Shown one piece after another: positions 39,696-52,400 of a DNA stretch of 64,000 nt. Under the pieces are notes generated by a model, which was not told the origin of the DNA, did not search any database, and saw nothing but the letters and a program-made list of their open reading frames with translations. A program made the position numbers and the translations under genes. Source of the DNA: Owenia fusiformis (taxonomy: Eukaryota > Annelida > Polychaeta > Sabellida > Oweniidae); NCBI GenBank assembly GCA_903813345.2, contig CAIIXF020000005.1:9487375-9551374 (forward strand). The letters are read 5' to 3'. Position 1 is the stretch's first letter. Each line of letters starts with the position of its first letter.

Positions 39696-42194
39696 TTTGC
39701 ACGTTCTCTACCTGAAGAGAAAGCACACAAGGTAACACGTTAAAAAACAAAACCCATGTAGCCAATTATTCAAACCGTTTTCAACCACATTAATTATTGT
39801 CCATCACCATAGCCGCACCCCATTTGTCTTTATCTTTCCTCTGTCGCAAAACGCAGATAAGGTAGGATCTGGTACAACTGATAATGGCTATTGTCAATAA
39901 TTTCTCATCGAGAGTATAATTCCGATCCACACGTTATTTCAACGTGGGTCTCGCGCGGTAGATTTTATACACGTAGATCTACATGACAATCATACACGTG
40001 GATCCACGTTGATGATGTTAAAAACTATGATAGAGAGGTTACATATTAGTTATACTTTAAAAAAAAAACTTGAACGTAAACGTGTAGAATTACGGTTCTG
40101 TTTGGATTAGTTCTCCAATTTGTGGTATTTACTTGGACGATTGAGTATACAGGACAGGTATATGGAAAATAATAGTAATTAAGTCATTGGGGAAGTGAAT
40201 TGAGAGCAGTCCGTAATCCCCGGGGTCGAAATATTGTAAACACGCTCACGTTCCTTAAAAACGTATAACTTAACCTCCCTTTTCTTATTTGTGGCAGCAA
40301 ACCTGGATTTTATGTTTTATAGACTACGGCCCACTCTGATAATTGTAACTCCTTCCTTACATGAAAGGTTACACATTCCAACCTATTTCAAACCATCTGT
40401 ATGATGATACTAGACACTTTCTGGGTAGTTGGACTTTCTATAGGGGTGGCAGACGGCCCTCAGACCAATTTATACCCCTACCCCCAAAAAACCATGGGGG
40501 TACTTTAATACCACCCAATAAAAAGAATACTAAGCAACAGAGCCTCTTTTAATATATTGTAATTTCAAAATTGCCTCTAATTCAATGATGGCAGAATATT
40601 GTATTTCCCAAGGGTTATACCTTGTACCCAAAATTATTTATCATATACTAAAATACGAAAATATGAGAAATTGTACAGAATGAAATTCCTGCAGGGGATT
40701 ACTGAGCGGGTGATAAACCTTGCGATACATAGAGATTATCCTATATGAGGTTCAGGATATTGAGACTATCCCGAGGCAAATATAATATATCTGCCCGAGG
40801 GCGATTATGACGGAGTGGGCAGATATACTATATCTGCCCGCTCGCAACAGGACGTAAAGCTATATCTGCCTGCTGATGAGAATGAGAATATAAGTTTTTA
40901 CAAACCTGCTTTATGTACCTGAAACACGACCAAGTATGGGATAAAGCGGGATATGCAGTACATGTATATCCCCACTCACCTAAGGTATCAATTATATTCA
41001 TGCATTTTATTTACCTATAACACTAAGTATAGGATAAATAACTTTTACTGACAAATTGTATAAGTACATGATTACATTAGTCACAACTACTCACTAAAAG
41101 GTTAACTTATTGCATGAAGAAATGTAATTCTACTTGAAGATTTCAAATATGATATCACTTATTTGACTGAATTTTGAATTTTTAATGATGTAAAGCAAGA
41201 TTATTTCTACTTGCATCTAGGTCTATTTCATTGTATAAGTCAACAATTAATAAGGCAAATACATATCACTGGCTTCCCTGATTCATTTAGATTCCTTGCA
41301 CCTTTAAAATCATCAATAATTCATATAGGGTTGAACTATCGAATAATGAAAACGTTGCAAATGATGTGACAGAAGTTTTTATACTATTTAGCTTGGAAAT
41401 ATTGCTGATATAGTTTTAATGTGATTTTAGGAGATTAAATGTTCTTCTGAGGAACTTTGATTATGTTCAATTTTCTATGATCTTTAACTTTCTGAAAAAG
41501 GTCGGGCTAAATTCTCATTGAGACGACGCGATGTTAAAAATCTTAATGTTGACTTCTTAATGTTGAATTCTTTTGATTGTCATGAATTTAAGGTTCACAC
41601 AAAATCTGAAGATCATCTAGTTTCAAACACAATCTGAATCTCATTGAGTTTGATGCGAAAGCAGTTTTACTTTAATCCAAAATAACAAATATGGTAAATC
41701 AATATGTGTCTATGGTAGATGCTAGCGTGTAGTCCAACCAGCACAAGTGCTGCCATCTACCTATCCATTCATCAGTTTAGCACCTATATTTATCTTTTTC
41801 TTTTTACCACTCATTCTTACAAACTTTTTGCAAACATTATTTGCTGCATTTTTGGCTAAAATATTTTTTTATTTTACGAAAGGATGTGAGAGGATTGAGC
41901 TATGCCATGTCAAATTTAGCATGTGCAACGAATGAGTTACTAATTTGTTCCCTTTTTTAAACAACATTTAACATAGATTATTTGTTGTAAATGTATTTTG
42001 GTGCCTCGAACATTGTCAGAGGTAATTTATTCGTCGTTCAAGTTTACAAAACGGTAAGAAAAACGAACATAACTGAGCATCCTGTCTGGTTTTTAATTGA
42101 ATATGTTCTTATATCATACAAATTCCCAAGGCATATTTGACAACTTGAATGAGACGTTTAATTTAGACGATCCAGAGTGACCGTTTAGAACACG

Positions 42195-42290
42195 ATATTT
42201 GTTAAATAATGTTGCAAAGTCCCCTGGATAAGATGATATTCATAAATTAATTGTACAACTTCATTTTCCCGAGGAGAACTTAGGCAATAT
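42195..42290 (+). pseudogene. Reverse-transcriptase relic
   Basis: Reads NNVAKSPG, stop, DDIHKLIVQ in one frame, like the KSPGPDDI block at the start of LINE reverse transcriptases. Broken by a stop; a short relic. Confidence 0.5.
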
Positions 42291-42589
42291 ACTAGCATGC
42301 GAGTAGAAATAATCCTGACTTACGTCATTAAAAGTTCAAAATTCAGTCTAACCGATGTCATATTTGGAATCAATATGTAAAATTAGAAATGTGGTTTTGA
42401 AGAGTTCATCAACTTTGAAAAAAATTAGTTTTCTTTGAAAATCTGATGTCTGGGTCGGGGAGATTCCCCATAGACCCCATGTTGTAAAACCACAAAAAGT
42501 GAAATATCTTTTCTTGTGTTGGGCAGATAATATTTTCTTTTACTGGACATATTTTAATGCGTATAACTATTAGATACGTAAGGGTAGTA

Positions 42590-42745
42590 TGCATTTGCTC
42601 TAGGGCGACGGCCCTAGCTTCACAAAATCTAGAGAGAATCTACCTTGCACTGCTTATCCTCAGATTTTATTCTGCATATTTCTCTCGATTTCGGGAACCT
42701 TAGGCCGCCGTACGGTTGCTGTAGACAAATGTGACCGAGGCATTA
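42590..42745. mobile_element. Copy of the gcctcagtcaaatttg MITE-like family
   Basis: Shares ctgcttatcctcagatttta, tttctctc and the end caaatgtgaccgaggca with 6415-6585. The left terminal repeat is partly lost. Confidence 0.55.
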
Positions 42746-43027
42746 CATTCAAAAATTGTCGTACTCAACTAGTTTTAAAATTTATCCCATTTTGTTACCA
42801 TGGTAACAGATGCTGCCAATAATTTGTCCAAACATTTAACATGCCTATATCTTCAAGTTTCAAGTGAATCCGAACTTTTAAAATTATCGCAAGTTAGGTT
42901 CGTTACTATGGTAACATATATTGTTAATAAAAACAATATGATATGTTGAAACTTATGAAAATGTTAAATGTATTTATAGACGCAAATTCAAGTAAATCTG
43001 GGTATATAAGTACCTTAGTAATTGCAA

Positions 43028-43145
43028 ATAAAAAGTGTAAGAATTTGTTACGGACACTGAACAACTATGGCGAACACAGAACACCAAGCACAAAAAATGA
43101 TCGATGTAACAGTATGTCAACAATGTGGTGACATAATAAAATCGC
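43028..43145 (+). repeat. Partial copy of the dispersed 140-bp repeat
   Basis: gaatttgttacggacactg to caacaatgtggtgacataa, aligning with the second half of 12819-12958. Confidence 0.45.
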
Positions 43146-44223
43146 ATAGTACTCAAATCTAACAAACCAAATAATGAACTATATGTGAACTAGTTCCATT
43201 AAATAATACAGTTATGCGAGTCAATGCAAGAATGCACAGATGGAAACTATGAATTAAAAAACGGAAACTGTGTTTTAAAATCATATTGACTTACCGTCCC
43301 ACGGAAGCAGGCAGTTTCACCTTCTCTAACGCAACCAGATATACACTCGCTTTATTTCAAAGCAATTAGAATAATTAATTGATCTTATATAATTACATCT
43401 TTATGAACTGGTCCTACCAAATTGCTTGACTCGACTGAGGGGTAAATTACATGCTCATTTAATTGACTACTTTTCTTAAGTATTTTGAAATAATTTCCTT
43501 TGACCATATCAAAAACACATCAATCATTCGAATATTGACACAACCATTTATGAAGTAAAGACAGTTTTAATCACTTTTTTGCGTTTTCTTCAAAGTAAGA
43601 AGTTTTTTTGTTTTGAACTAACTTCATAAAGTTAAGGACAGGTTTTCAGTTTTGATGAAAATGACAAACGCAAGAGAATGATTGATGCTCTTGTATTTAA
43701 GTAATGTGATATGATACCATTCATATTTTAAAAGCATATTTCACGAAAGGCAACATTTCGGAAACACACCTAAAGAACAATTACACAAGGAAGAATGTAC
43801 AAATACAAAAAAGTTCTGTGATATTAGACGAAAGAATTATAACGTCCTTAACGTTTATCTAAACAACTTATGTACATTTCATGGTTTGCTCTTTTGATCA
43901 ACATCAATTTATGATGTTATGTTAATTAAACCAGGTTGGGAAAGAAGCGTGGACATCATGTATATATATACTTATGGTACCAACTACCAAAATGTATAGG
44001 AGGGGAGCAAATACACTGTATGCTTTGTCTTATTACTTGTTATTCATTACACAAGCAGATCCCCAATGTTTGATTATAAACACGGGAATATACCTTGTAC
44101 ACGAGAAGTGTCACCCGTTTACTGTACATTTGATGTTGAAATATATATGAATAAATAAATAAATAAGATAAAAACATTTATAATACAACATCTTATACAT
44201 ACTCGTAATGTACATAAATTGTA

Positions 44224-44770
44224 ATGATATTCTCCGAATGGGTATACGTACTAACCTCAGTGGGAGAAATAATGGATGAAACACACATTGCTCTGAGAGT
44301 GAAAATAAACAATTCAAAAGTTACGGGGAACCAGAAAGAAGGTACATTGATCAAAGATGCACATCTTGTTCTTCACTGCCAGCATGTCCGAGTTATTTAC
44401 TTGAGAGAGAAACTCTTAGATGGTATTGTTAATATACTACCTATTGATCTATCAGTTCAATTGTTGAACACTACTGAAGATATTATAGTAGAAACGTTAT
44501 TAGGAAGCACAACTGAAGTACTTCACAATTGCCAAGATGGTACAACTGAACAGTTCCTATTGAATAGTGCATATTACATTGATCTAATGGTAAAAACAGT
44601 AATCAAACAAACAGAAATGTAAAACTCTAAATGTAAATCTATATGTAGCAATTGATATGTACAAATGTAAATAATCTGTTAATGTAAAATGTTTGTAATT
44701 ATATGTAATGTTTAAATCTTCACCTATGTGGAGGAAATAAAGACACTGAACTGAACTGAACTGAACTGAA
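44224..44770 (+). mobile_element. Probable 3' end of a non-LTR retrotransposon with (gaact)n tail
   Basis: A 132-codon frame containing HLVLHCQHVR, like the His/Cys region near the C-terminus of CR1-type polyproteins. About 110 bp of 3'UTR follow, then aataaa at ~44736 and a ctgaactgaactgaactg tail ending ~44771. The tail is typical of CR1/L2-like elements. The reverse-transcriptase core is absent, so this is a 5'-truncated copy. A small unrelated host gene is less likely. Confidence 0.5.
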
Positions 44771-46341
44771 CTTACTTTTTGAACGTGTTCTGTTAAAGAT
44801 ATTTTTGTAATACAAAAGCCCATTCAGATTTTATTAGAATATATTGATTTATGTATGATGTATGATTAAAAAACCGTAAAAATGATAATACGACCATAAG
44901 ATGTATTACGGGAATACGATGCATTACTGTGTCGGTAAAGTGATATTATATAGATACATTTTTTGGACATTTTCCATTTGATATTCTAAATGAAATTCTT
45001 TAATTACACAATGATACACCAGCAATTTTTAGCAAAGATGGGACAACATGTGCGGCTTTCAGCTTAACTGACAGTCTTGCGGTTTACCTTGAAAATTATG
45101 GGTTCAGAGGGCATACGCGAAGATCTGTCACAAGATTGAGTCAAAAGACTTACCATCATAAATCTTACAAATGAGGAGCATATTAATATGTAAGTAACCT
45201 TTTCAAATTGTGTAAAATAACATGAAGTTATCTTGTATCAAATTACGGATGACGCACATAAAATGACAACATTTATGATTAATAACACTTTTTTGTATCT
45301 TCTCACAAACAAGTATCATGACGTCATTAATGATTTCAAAATCCCTTTCAAATATGTTGTAAAATGATCCCATCTTAAGAAATCCTAATGCCATAACTTT
45401 TATGCTTTTTGATTGATAGTTTTTCGATACTTTTGGGTCATCTCATGCCAGTGTCAGCAGAGGACAAGTTTTTTTGGGGTCGGCTGCAGAATTGTCTTGT
45501 TAATCCCATGGAAGTAGAACTCCCCTATTTTCAAAGGGAATTTTAAATGAACCATGAGACAGGTAGGACCTTATACAATAAATTTTCATAAGTTTCGTTG
45601 ATATTTTACATGTCTAAAATCATGTATTTAAGCTGTTTTGTTTTGTTTTGTAATTTGTACGACATGACATTTATATACTCTATTCAAAATCATGGTTTAT
45701 ATCAGACGATCTCTTCTGTATAGAGACTTAAAGTCATTTTTCACATTTTTATTGTTGTCTAGTTTCGCAAACATAAAAACCCAGACTTAACAGATTATAT
45801 TTGGACATAGAAATGTGTCAAAAGATGAATTATACCAAACTGAGATTATAATATATTAAAATGTTACCATATTTTTTTTACTCAGACATGTAAAACTCGC
45901 AAAGGACGAATGCAGCATTTAAGTTGGAATATCTAGGTATAAAGAAATCGGTACTTGTTGAGAAGGTAATATTATCTTTTTTTAATACGTGTACAAATGA
46001 CTTAATTATAGTTATGAGATATAAAATTTAAGACAATATGGAAAAATTGGTACCATAACATTTAACGCGCTCTGAAATATTCACATTCAGATTTGTAAGT
46101 AACATTAAGCTCAACAAGTTATAATTACTTTTACTTGTACTTCTTAGAATGACCAAATATATATTCCGTAACAATAGGCAAGGTGTTGAGAAATAGCGTT
46201 TTGAATATTGTCACAATTTTAGAATATTTCATCCCCCATCCCTCTCATGTCATAGCTTTTTTAGCTTTGATGCGTTATGAGATCCAACAATATTTTAATA
46301 ATAGGTTCATTTCATTTTAGGATTTGTTTCTCTCAAACAAG

Positions 46342-46432
46342 ATGCGATTCTTTACGCTGCTTTGCGGGCTTATGTGCTGCTACACAGTCCTCGCTTCGGC
46401 AACCAGCGTTTTACTTGATGCTGAAATAGTTG
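46342..46432 (+). CDS. Gene B exon 1: start codon and signal peptide
   Basis: ATG opens MRFFTLLCGLMCCYTVLASA, a clear signal peptide, ending phase 1 at GTAAAT. A CATTTTAG acceptor sits 21 bases before the ATG, so a 5'UTR exon probably lies upstream, as for gene A. Confidence 0.8.
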
Positions 46433-49400
46433 GTAAATACATTTATTGTTGCTTTAATTCACATAATCAAATGGATTTCACATTGAACATGTAAACACAT
46501 ATTAATTAACTTTACAACAATAACCAAATATGATTGAACATTCATACACGTAACAAAACAAAGTAGACATACATCGTACATTTTAGATTGTGTATGTAAT
46601 ACCCCATGCCTTTGGACGCCACCCTCTTTGGACAAAAATGTCTAAGACAATTACAAGACTTTCAAGATTTTCATTATACTGTTTTGAAAATTCTACTATA
46701 TTGTGGTCCTCTTGCTCTGATGGGCAGGGGTGCGTCTGTCTTGGAAGGCTGGTGGGCGCCGCATAAATCATCAAAATTCCACTTTTTACGGATGCAAGAG
46801 CAAACTGGTGCCAAGATCTGATTGACGGCCATTTTGATTTTTTTTTAGAAAAAGTGCGACATTTTCACTGTGTCTTATCTGAGACTAACATAAATGATTG
46901 TCTCAGGTCTTATCATGCATTTGACCAATTCTTGTTTAGGATATGCATTGCAATAAATTAATTGCTCATTGAATACGAACACGAACAAGATACCATAGAA
47001 TACAGACTGTAGTAAATCTCGATAAATACAGTATAAGTGTGGTAAAGTTGACGCGTTTACATAAAAGCGCAAGTTTACAAAACCTTAACGTTAAGCTGAA
47101 AATACTTTTTGTAAATCCAAAATGATCAAAACAAAACTTAAAATAATTTTGCCACTAGGAGTAGGACACACTGATCCATAGCGATCTTAAAGAGTTAAAG
47201 GACCCGGCAAACGCCATCCCAAAATTACGATTTAAAATAGTGATATGTTAATGAATTGTACCATTTCAGACAACGCCATGGACGATTTATTAGAGGATAT
47301 AAGGTTTAAGCGAGGAGCTAAAGATAGGAAAGGCAAAAAAGATAAACAAGGTGCAGGAGTTCTACCAACAGCAAACATGTGTTTTACCTGCAGCAACACG
47401 AATAATCCAATAGATTGCCATACCCAGAAAAAATGTAACCCCAAGAATGACAAGAACCCAGAGGTAAGTTATGATCGCTCATAAGCTCCGATTCATTGTA
47501 CGCCGGGCACTGGCCGATTAGTATTTTTCAAAATCGATCGGACATCGTACGGGCATCTTACGGGCGCCGACTGATCATCGGCAACAATCGGTCAATTTTT
47601 AGACATCGTACGGACGCCGGGAGAAATCTTTCTCGGACTTGAAAGTTGCCGATGTCTCACCGATTTTTCTCTCAATCAAACTCATCGGAGCCTACTCTGT
47701 CGGTGCCCGTACGGTCATCGTACGATTATCGATCGTACGGCTATCGGTGTCATCGTACGGTCATCCCGTGATTTCGTACAACATGCTTAATAATTGAATA
47801 AAACTTGATATTCTAATAAGTAAATATATAATATAAAATTTTTCACAAATCAAATTGCAATTACAAATTCCTGTATTATAAAATATAAGTTAAATCTGCC
47901 GATGTCCAGACGGATGCCGTACGGCAATCGTACGATCATCGTACGATTTCCATATATCAAATTGTTTGCGGGCACCGCACGATATGTCAGTCAACTCACG
48001 ATAAATGCAAGATATCGGAGAAAAGTTCCCGGCAATCGGCCGATGTCACAGTGACTAAGCGGCCGGCGATCGGCCGGCGCCCGTCCCTAGCATGTTCCGC
48101 TGTATGAAAAGCGATTTCATTAAATAAATAGAAATAGATATGCAAGCGCATGGGGAATTCACAAACTGGTATATTTGTCACAATCTATCAGATTTTGGCA
48201 AATGAACTGTCAGTCAAGAGAATAATTTTGACAATGTAATGCGTGATAAGTGATTGCTTAGGTCACAAAGACCTGGCATCACGGCCAGACAAGTAACAGA
48301 TTGTTCAGTCTATATATTCACACCGACGTGAGGCAAGGTATATTCAAAAACTGAGATTTATTTTAGATGAAGGACAAACTTTAAACAATACATGTTTGAT
48401 TGCTATCGCAAGGTCAATAAATAAATTTAAAAAAAACGTGCGATAGGTAACATCATCAGCGACCACATTCATTATTTTGGTGTATTGCGTCCACACCACA
48501 AGACGTGGTGAGATTGTTATAGTCTCCACTTTTTGTGGACGCTGTTTGGTATTCGGTGGTCGGCGTTTGGCATCTGTAACAAATGTGAGGTGGACATTTG
48601 CATGTTAATGCCTTGTATGGAAATACTTCTGACTCGATTTTTGATACACACCTCTGCGAAATAATTTTGTAGTAATTGAGTCAATCGCCTTTAGAAATTA
48701 AATCACACAGTTAATATAGATATAGATAGATACAATGGGAAAAAACATAGAAAATATATCTACTCATTAAAAAACAAAAAATAAATTACTTTGTTCTGCT
48801 TGGTCGAAAGTTAGGGTTGCTATGGTAACCCGTGTTTTGGTCACGCGGGGCAATTTATGACGCGAAAAAAGTTCAATTTTAATTAAACTCTTGTGAATTA
48901 TAAGTTGCACATGTACACACTATAAAACATTGTATTTTCAAATTGAAGGTTCCTACCAAACATGTCACTTCATTGAATGCCCAAAATATTCCCCTTTATA
49001 CTGGATGCATACATGACTGTAGTGCCTAGTACTTCACCCATTCTTCATATTGAGCCATACAATAACAAGGGAATTTAGTGCACAAGGCACTCTAGATCTG
49101 GGCAGCTGCAGTGAGCTCTGTCATGCAAGCATACCGAACACCTCTCAGTTCATCTTTCATCCTATTGAACACCCCAAGTCCAATACAGCCTCATTGGTGA
49201 GTATGCACCCTGGTCTAAAACTCCCATCTGTAGGGTATCCCGGATAGAATCCTGAACCATATTTGCTCGATGGCATGGGACATTGTCTTGGTGAAATAAT
49301 TTGAAGAAGGGGGTAATCTTAGGCCGTTTCTTTTGTAGAGCTCGCTCCTGGCGGAGCTCGCTTAAGGTGACGTTAAAGAAATAAACTATGATGACATTAC

Positions 49401-52400
49401 ATTACAAATGTAATTGTGATGTTATATAATATGTTAGTTGCTACCATTGCAACAATAGCTGTTTTATTCAAAATGAAAGAATAACGTGCTTGCAATTATA
49501 ACTTTCTCCAAAGTTTAGACTTGGGATTCACAAACAGAAAAATATTGCCCCGCGTGACACGGGTTACCATAGCAACCATAACTTTTGACCTATCAAAATA
49601 AAGTAATTTATTTTTTAATTTTTAATCACCCTATGCAGACAAGGAGGATTGGCTCCCAGAATGCAACACCGATATTCTGCAAAACAATCACCTAGCGATA
49701 GCTTTGTTGGAGAGTATCGGGTCATTCTCCATGCAGTCGTACAAATTATACAGACACGAATAGCAAATGACGCATGCGTGGAGATTAAAGAATATCGAGT
49801 TGGAACCCTGGCTTCCAATCCTCCTTGCTATGCAGACAGAGCCTGTGGGAAATATTGGGTGCGGAGCAAATGAGCGGAGGGTGCGGAGCTAACGGTCATT
49901 TTTGAATTTAAATTTGGGATATTTCTGAAACTAAGCCGTTTTGGGACTTCAAATATACCAAGATATGTGTATTTGACACCAAATATCAATACAATTGTGA
50001 AAATAGTAGCGCAATGTGCCTTAAACCTTTCCCAGACCTATATATTTTGAAAGTATCCTTTTAATACTGAGTCCGCAGCATTCATAAAAAATGGTGTTCA
50101 AGGTACACTATCTATACAAATTATTTTTGCATCTTGGAAGCCAGGCAGTATCTGTGTGATTTTATAAAAATTCGGAAATGTTTTTCAGATATGAGCCCCC
50201 TCTAAATATTGGGTGCGGAGAAGCTCCATAAACGTACCTCCGCACCCAATATTTAGAGGGGGCTCATATCTGAAGAACATTTCCGAATTTTTATAAAATC
50301 ACACAGATACTGCCTGGCTTCCAAGATGCAAAAATAACTTGCATGGGTAGGGTATCTTGAACACCATTTTTTATGAATGCTGGGGACAAAGTATTAAAAG
50401 GATAGTCTCAAAATATATAGGTCTGGGAAATGTTAAAGGCATACTGCGTCGCTATAAAATGAATTGCACTACTATTTTCACAATTTTATTGATATTTGGT
50501 GTCAAATACACATATCTTGGTATATTTGAAGTCCCAAAACGGCTTAGTTTCAGAAATATCCCAATTTTAAATTCAAAAATGACCGTTAGCTCCGCACCCT
50601 CCGCTCATTTGCGCCACACCCAATATTTCCCACAGGCTCTGTCTGCATAGGGTGTTAATGAGGATACATTTTTTCTATGTTGTGTGAAAGTTTCAAGGAA
50701 AAACATGGAAAAACAAAAAATGAGAATGATTTTGCATGAACTTATTGAACGACCTGGTACATATTGAACATTTGATATCATTCTACATATTGACTGTATA
50801 GATTATATATTATTGTATTTTAAAACGAAGGAAACTGAGAGAAGGCTGTGATATCTCACGATGCCCATTCCCCAACCTTCCACACTTCGAAATTATTCCC
50901 AAACTTGCACAATATTATATAATATTATGTGATGATTTAACTACAGTAATTGTATAAATAAATTCATTGAAGCAAATTCGTTGGTTTTGTTGAGTTGTGC
51001 AACAAAGCTTTGGTAACCACATGCATGTGATAACATAAAGTGATATTTTAAAATGTTGGGGTTCTTTTTGGTTCAGAGTAAATTGTCTGACATGTATGAA
51101 CTTTTCTTAAGACACGTATAGCCATGCTATTTCATAATGGTATTCGTATATTGTATAATTCGAATTGCCATTCTCAGGCTGACTCTTATACCAAGACTTA
51201 GATCTTTTAATTTAGAAAACTGTTGAACAAAGGACATTGCGTAATCACTCCGCTTATTTAGTTCACGGACCTCTGCCAGATTACCTCTTCTTGGTGTCTA
51301 GGCTCAACAAATATACGAGCGCCATGTTTTTGGGTGGTCATTTTTTTGATGTACCATTTTTGGTTTGTGTCTTATCTTCCCATTTATTCTTTGAGCCAAC
51401 TACCAATAGGGGCTGGATCTGGATCCGGATCTGTGATTTAGTTCAACAAATCAGATCGCACATGGTAATTTTTGTCCCACCCTGAACATGCGTACTTTTG
51501 ATCTTCAGATATTACCCATCGCGACATTATTGCATATCGTACGCATACTATAATTCAGTTGTCAAAATCGTTAATTTCAGTAACAGAATAAAGAAATAAA
51601 ATTTTCGTTGGAACTTCAATAAATCAGTTGATACAACAGGCACAACCAACTTAGAATTTATGTATCACCATGTGTGCATAACAAGTACGATAATTTTAGA
51701 CGAATAGAACAACAATTTTATAACATTATACAATATAGGTTAAAAAGTACAAATGAATGCAAACCTATGTCATACCTTACAATTAATATTTAATAGTTAA
51801 CTGAATTTATGACGATTCAAGTTGTTTCAATTTCAGATCTGCAGTTTGACTTTCACTATAGACAATAATAATGACACAGTAACATATCAAGAGTTTGGCT
51901 GTCAATCTGCAAAGAAGTGCAAGCAGGGAGCAGACACGATCAGGTGCTCTGTTAATAACAAAGTGAAGCCGCCAGTGACCATTTGTTCCGGGTGTTGTAC
52001 GGGCGACCTCTGCAACCGTAAAGCAAAATTTCAACGTAAGGATTTATATCTATTTATATCTATTGCCTAGTAACTGGTACATAAAAACAATCATATATTA
52101 GTTAAGCAAGAAGACATTTTATGAAAAAGTTTATTTTCGAAAAAACACGCTGAAAAAGTTGTTAGATTATCATTAGCCCTTTCCTACATTTGAATCCTAC
52201 AGTGCGTTCCCCAAAACGTAACAAGTAAAATCATTGTAAAACACAAAACCAGTGATGATTACATCAATTTGAATATATTGACCATACCGTCACTTGTCTC
52301 CTCTTTTAATGGTTATTTATTTATTCATATATGGCCACAGACCACTGAACAATCATTCCTTTTTTACAACGGGCCAAAATTTGCTCTGGACCAAGTTTTA

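Larger units (their letters stand above)
39696..46341. promoter_or_regulatory. Intergenic region between the divergent start exons; must include both promoters
   Basis: About 6.6 kb between the two ATGs. Both signal exons are preceded by AG acceptors, so transcription starts should lie inside this region, upstream of 5'UTR introns. For gene A a candidate noncoding exon ends at about 43296 with GACG and a GTAAGT donor on the minus strand. No TATA box or initiator can be called reliably. The region also holds LINE relics at 42195-42290 and 44224-44770. Confidence 0.4.

Noticed and set aside
49050-49247. Plus-strand frame in the mariner remnant
   Set aside because: The coding signal is on the minus strand (HQDN block); the plus frame is a shadow.
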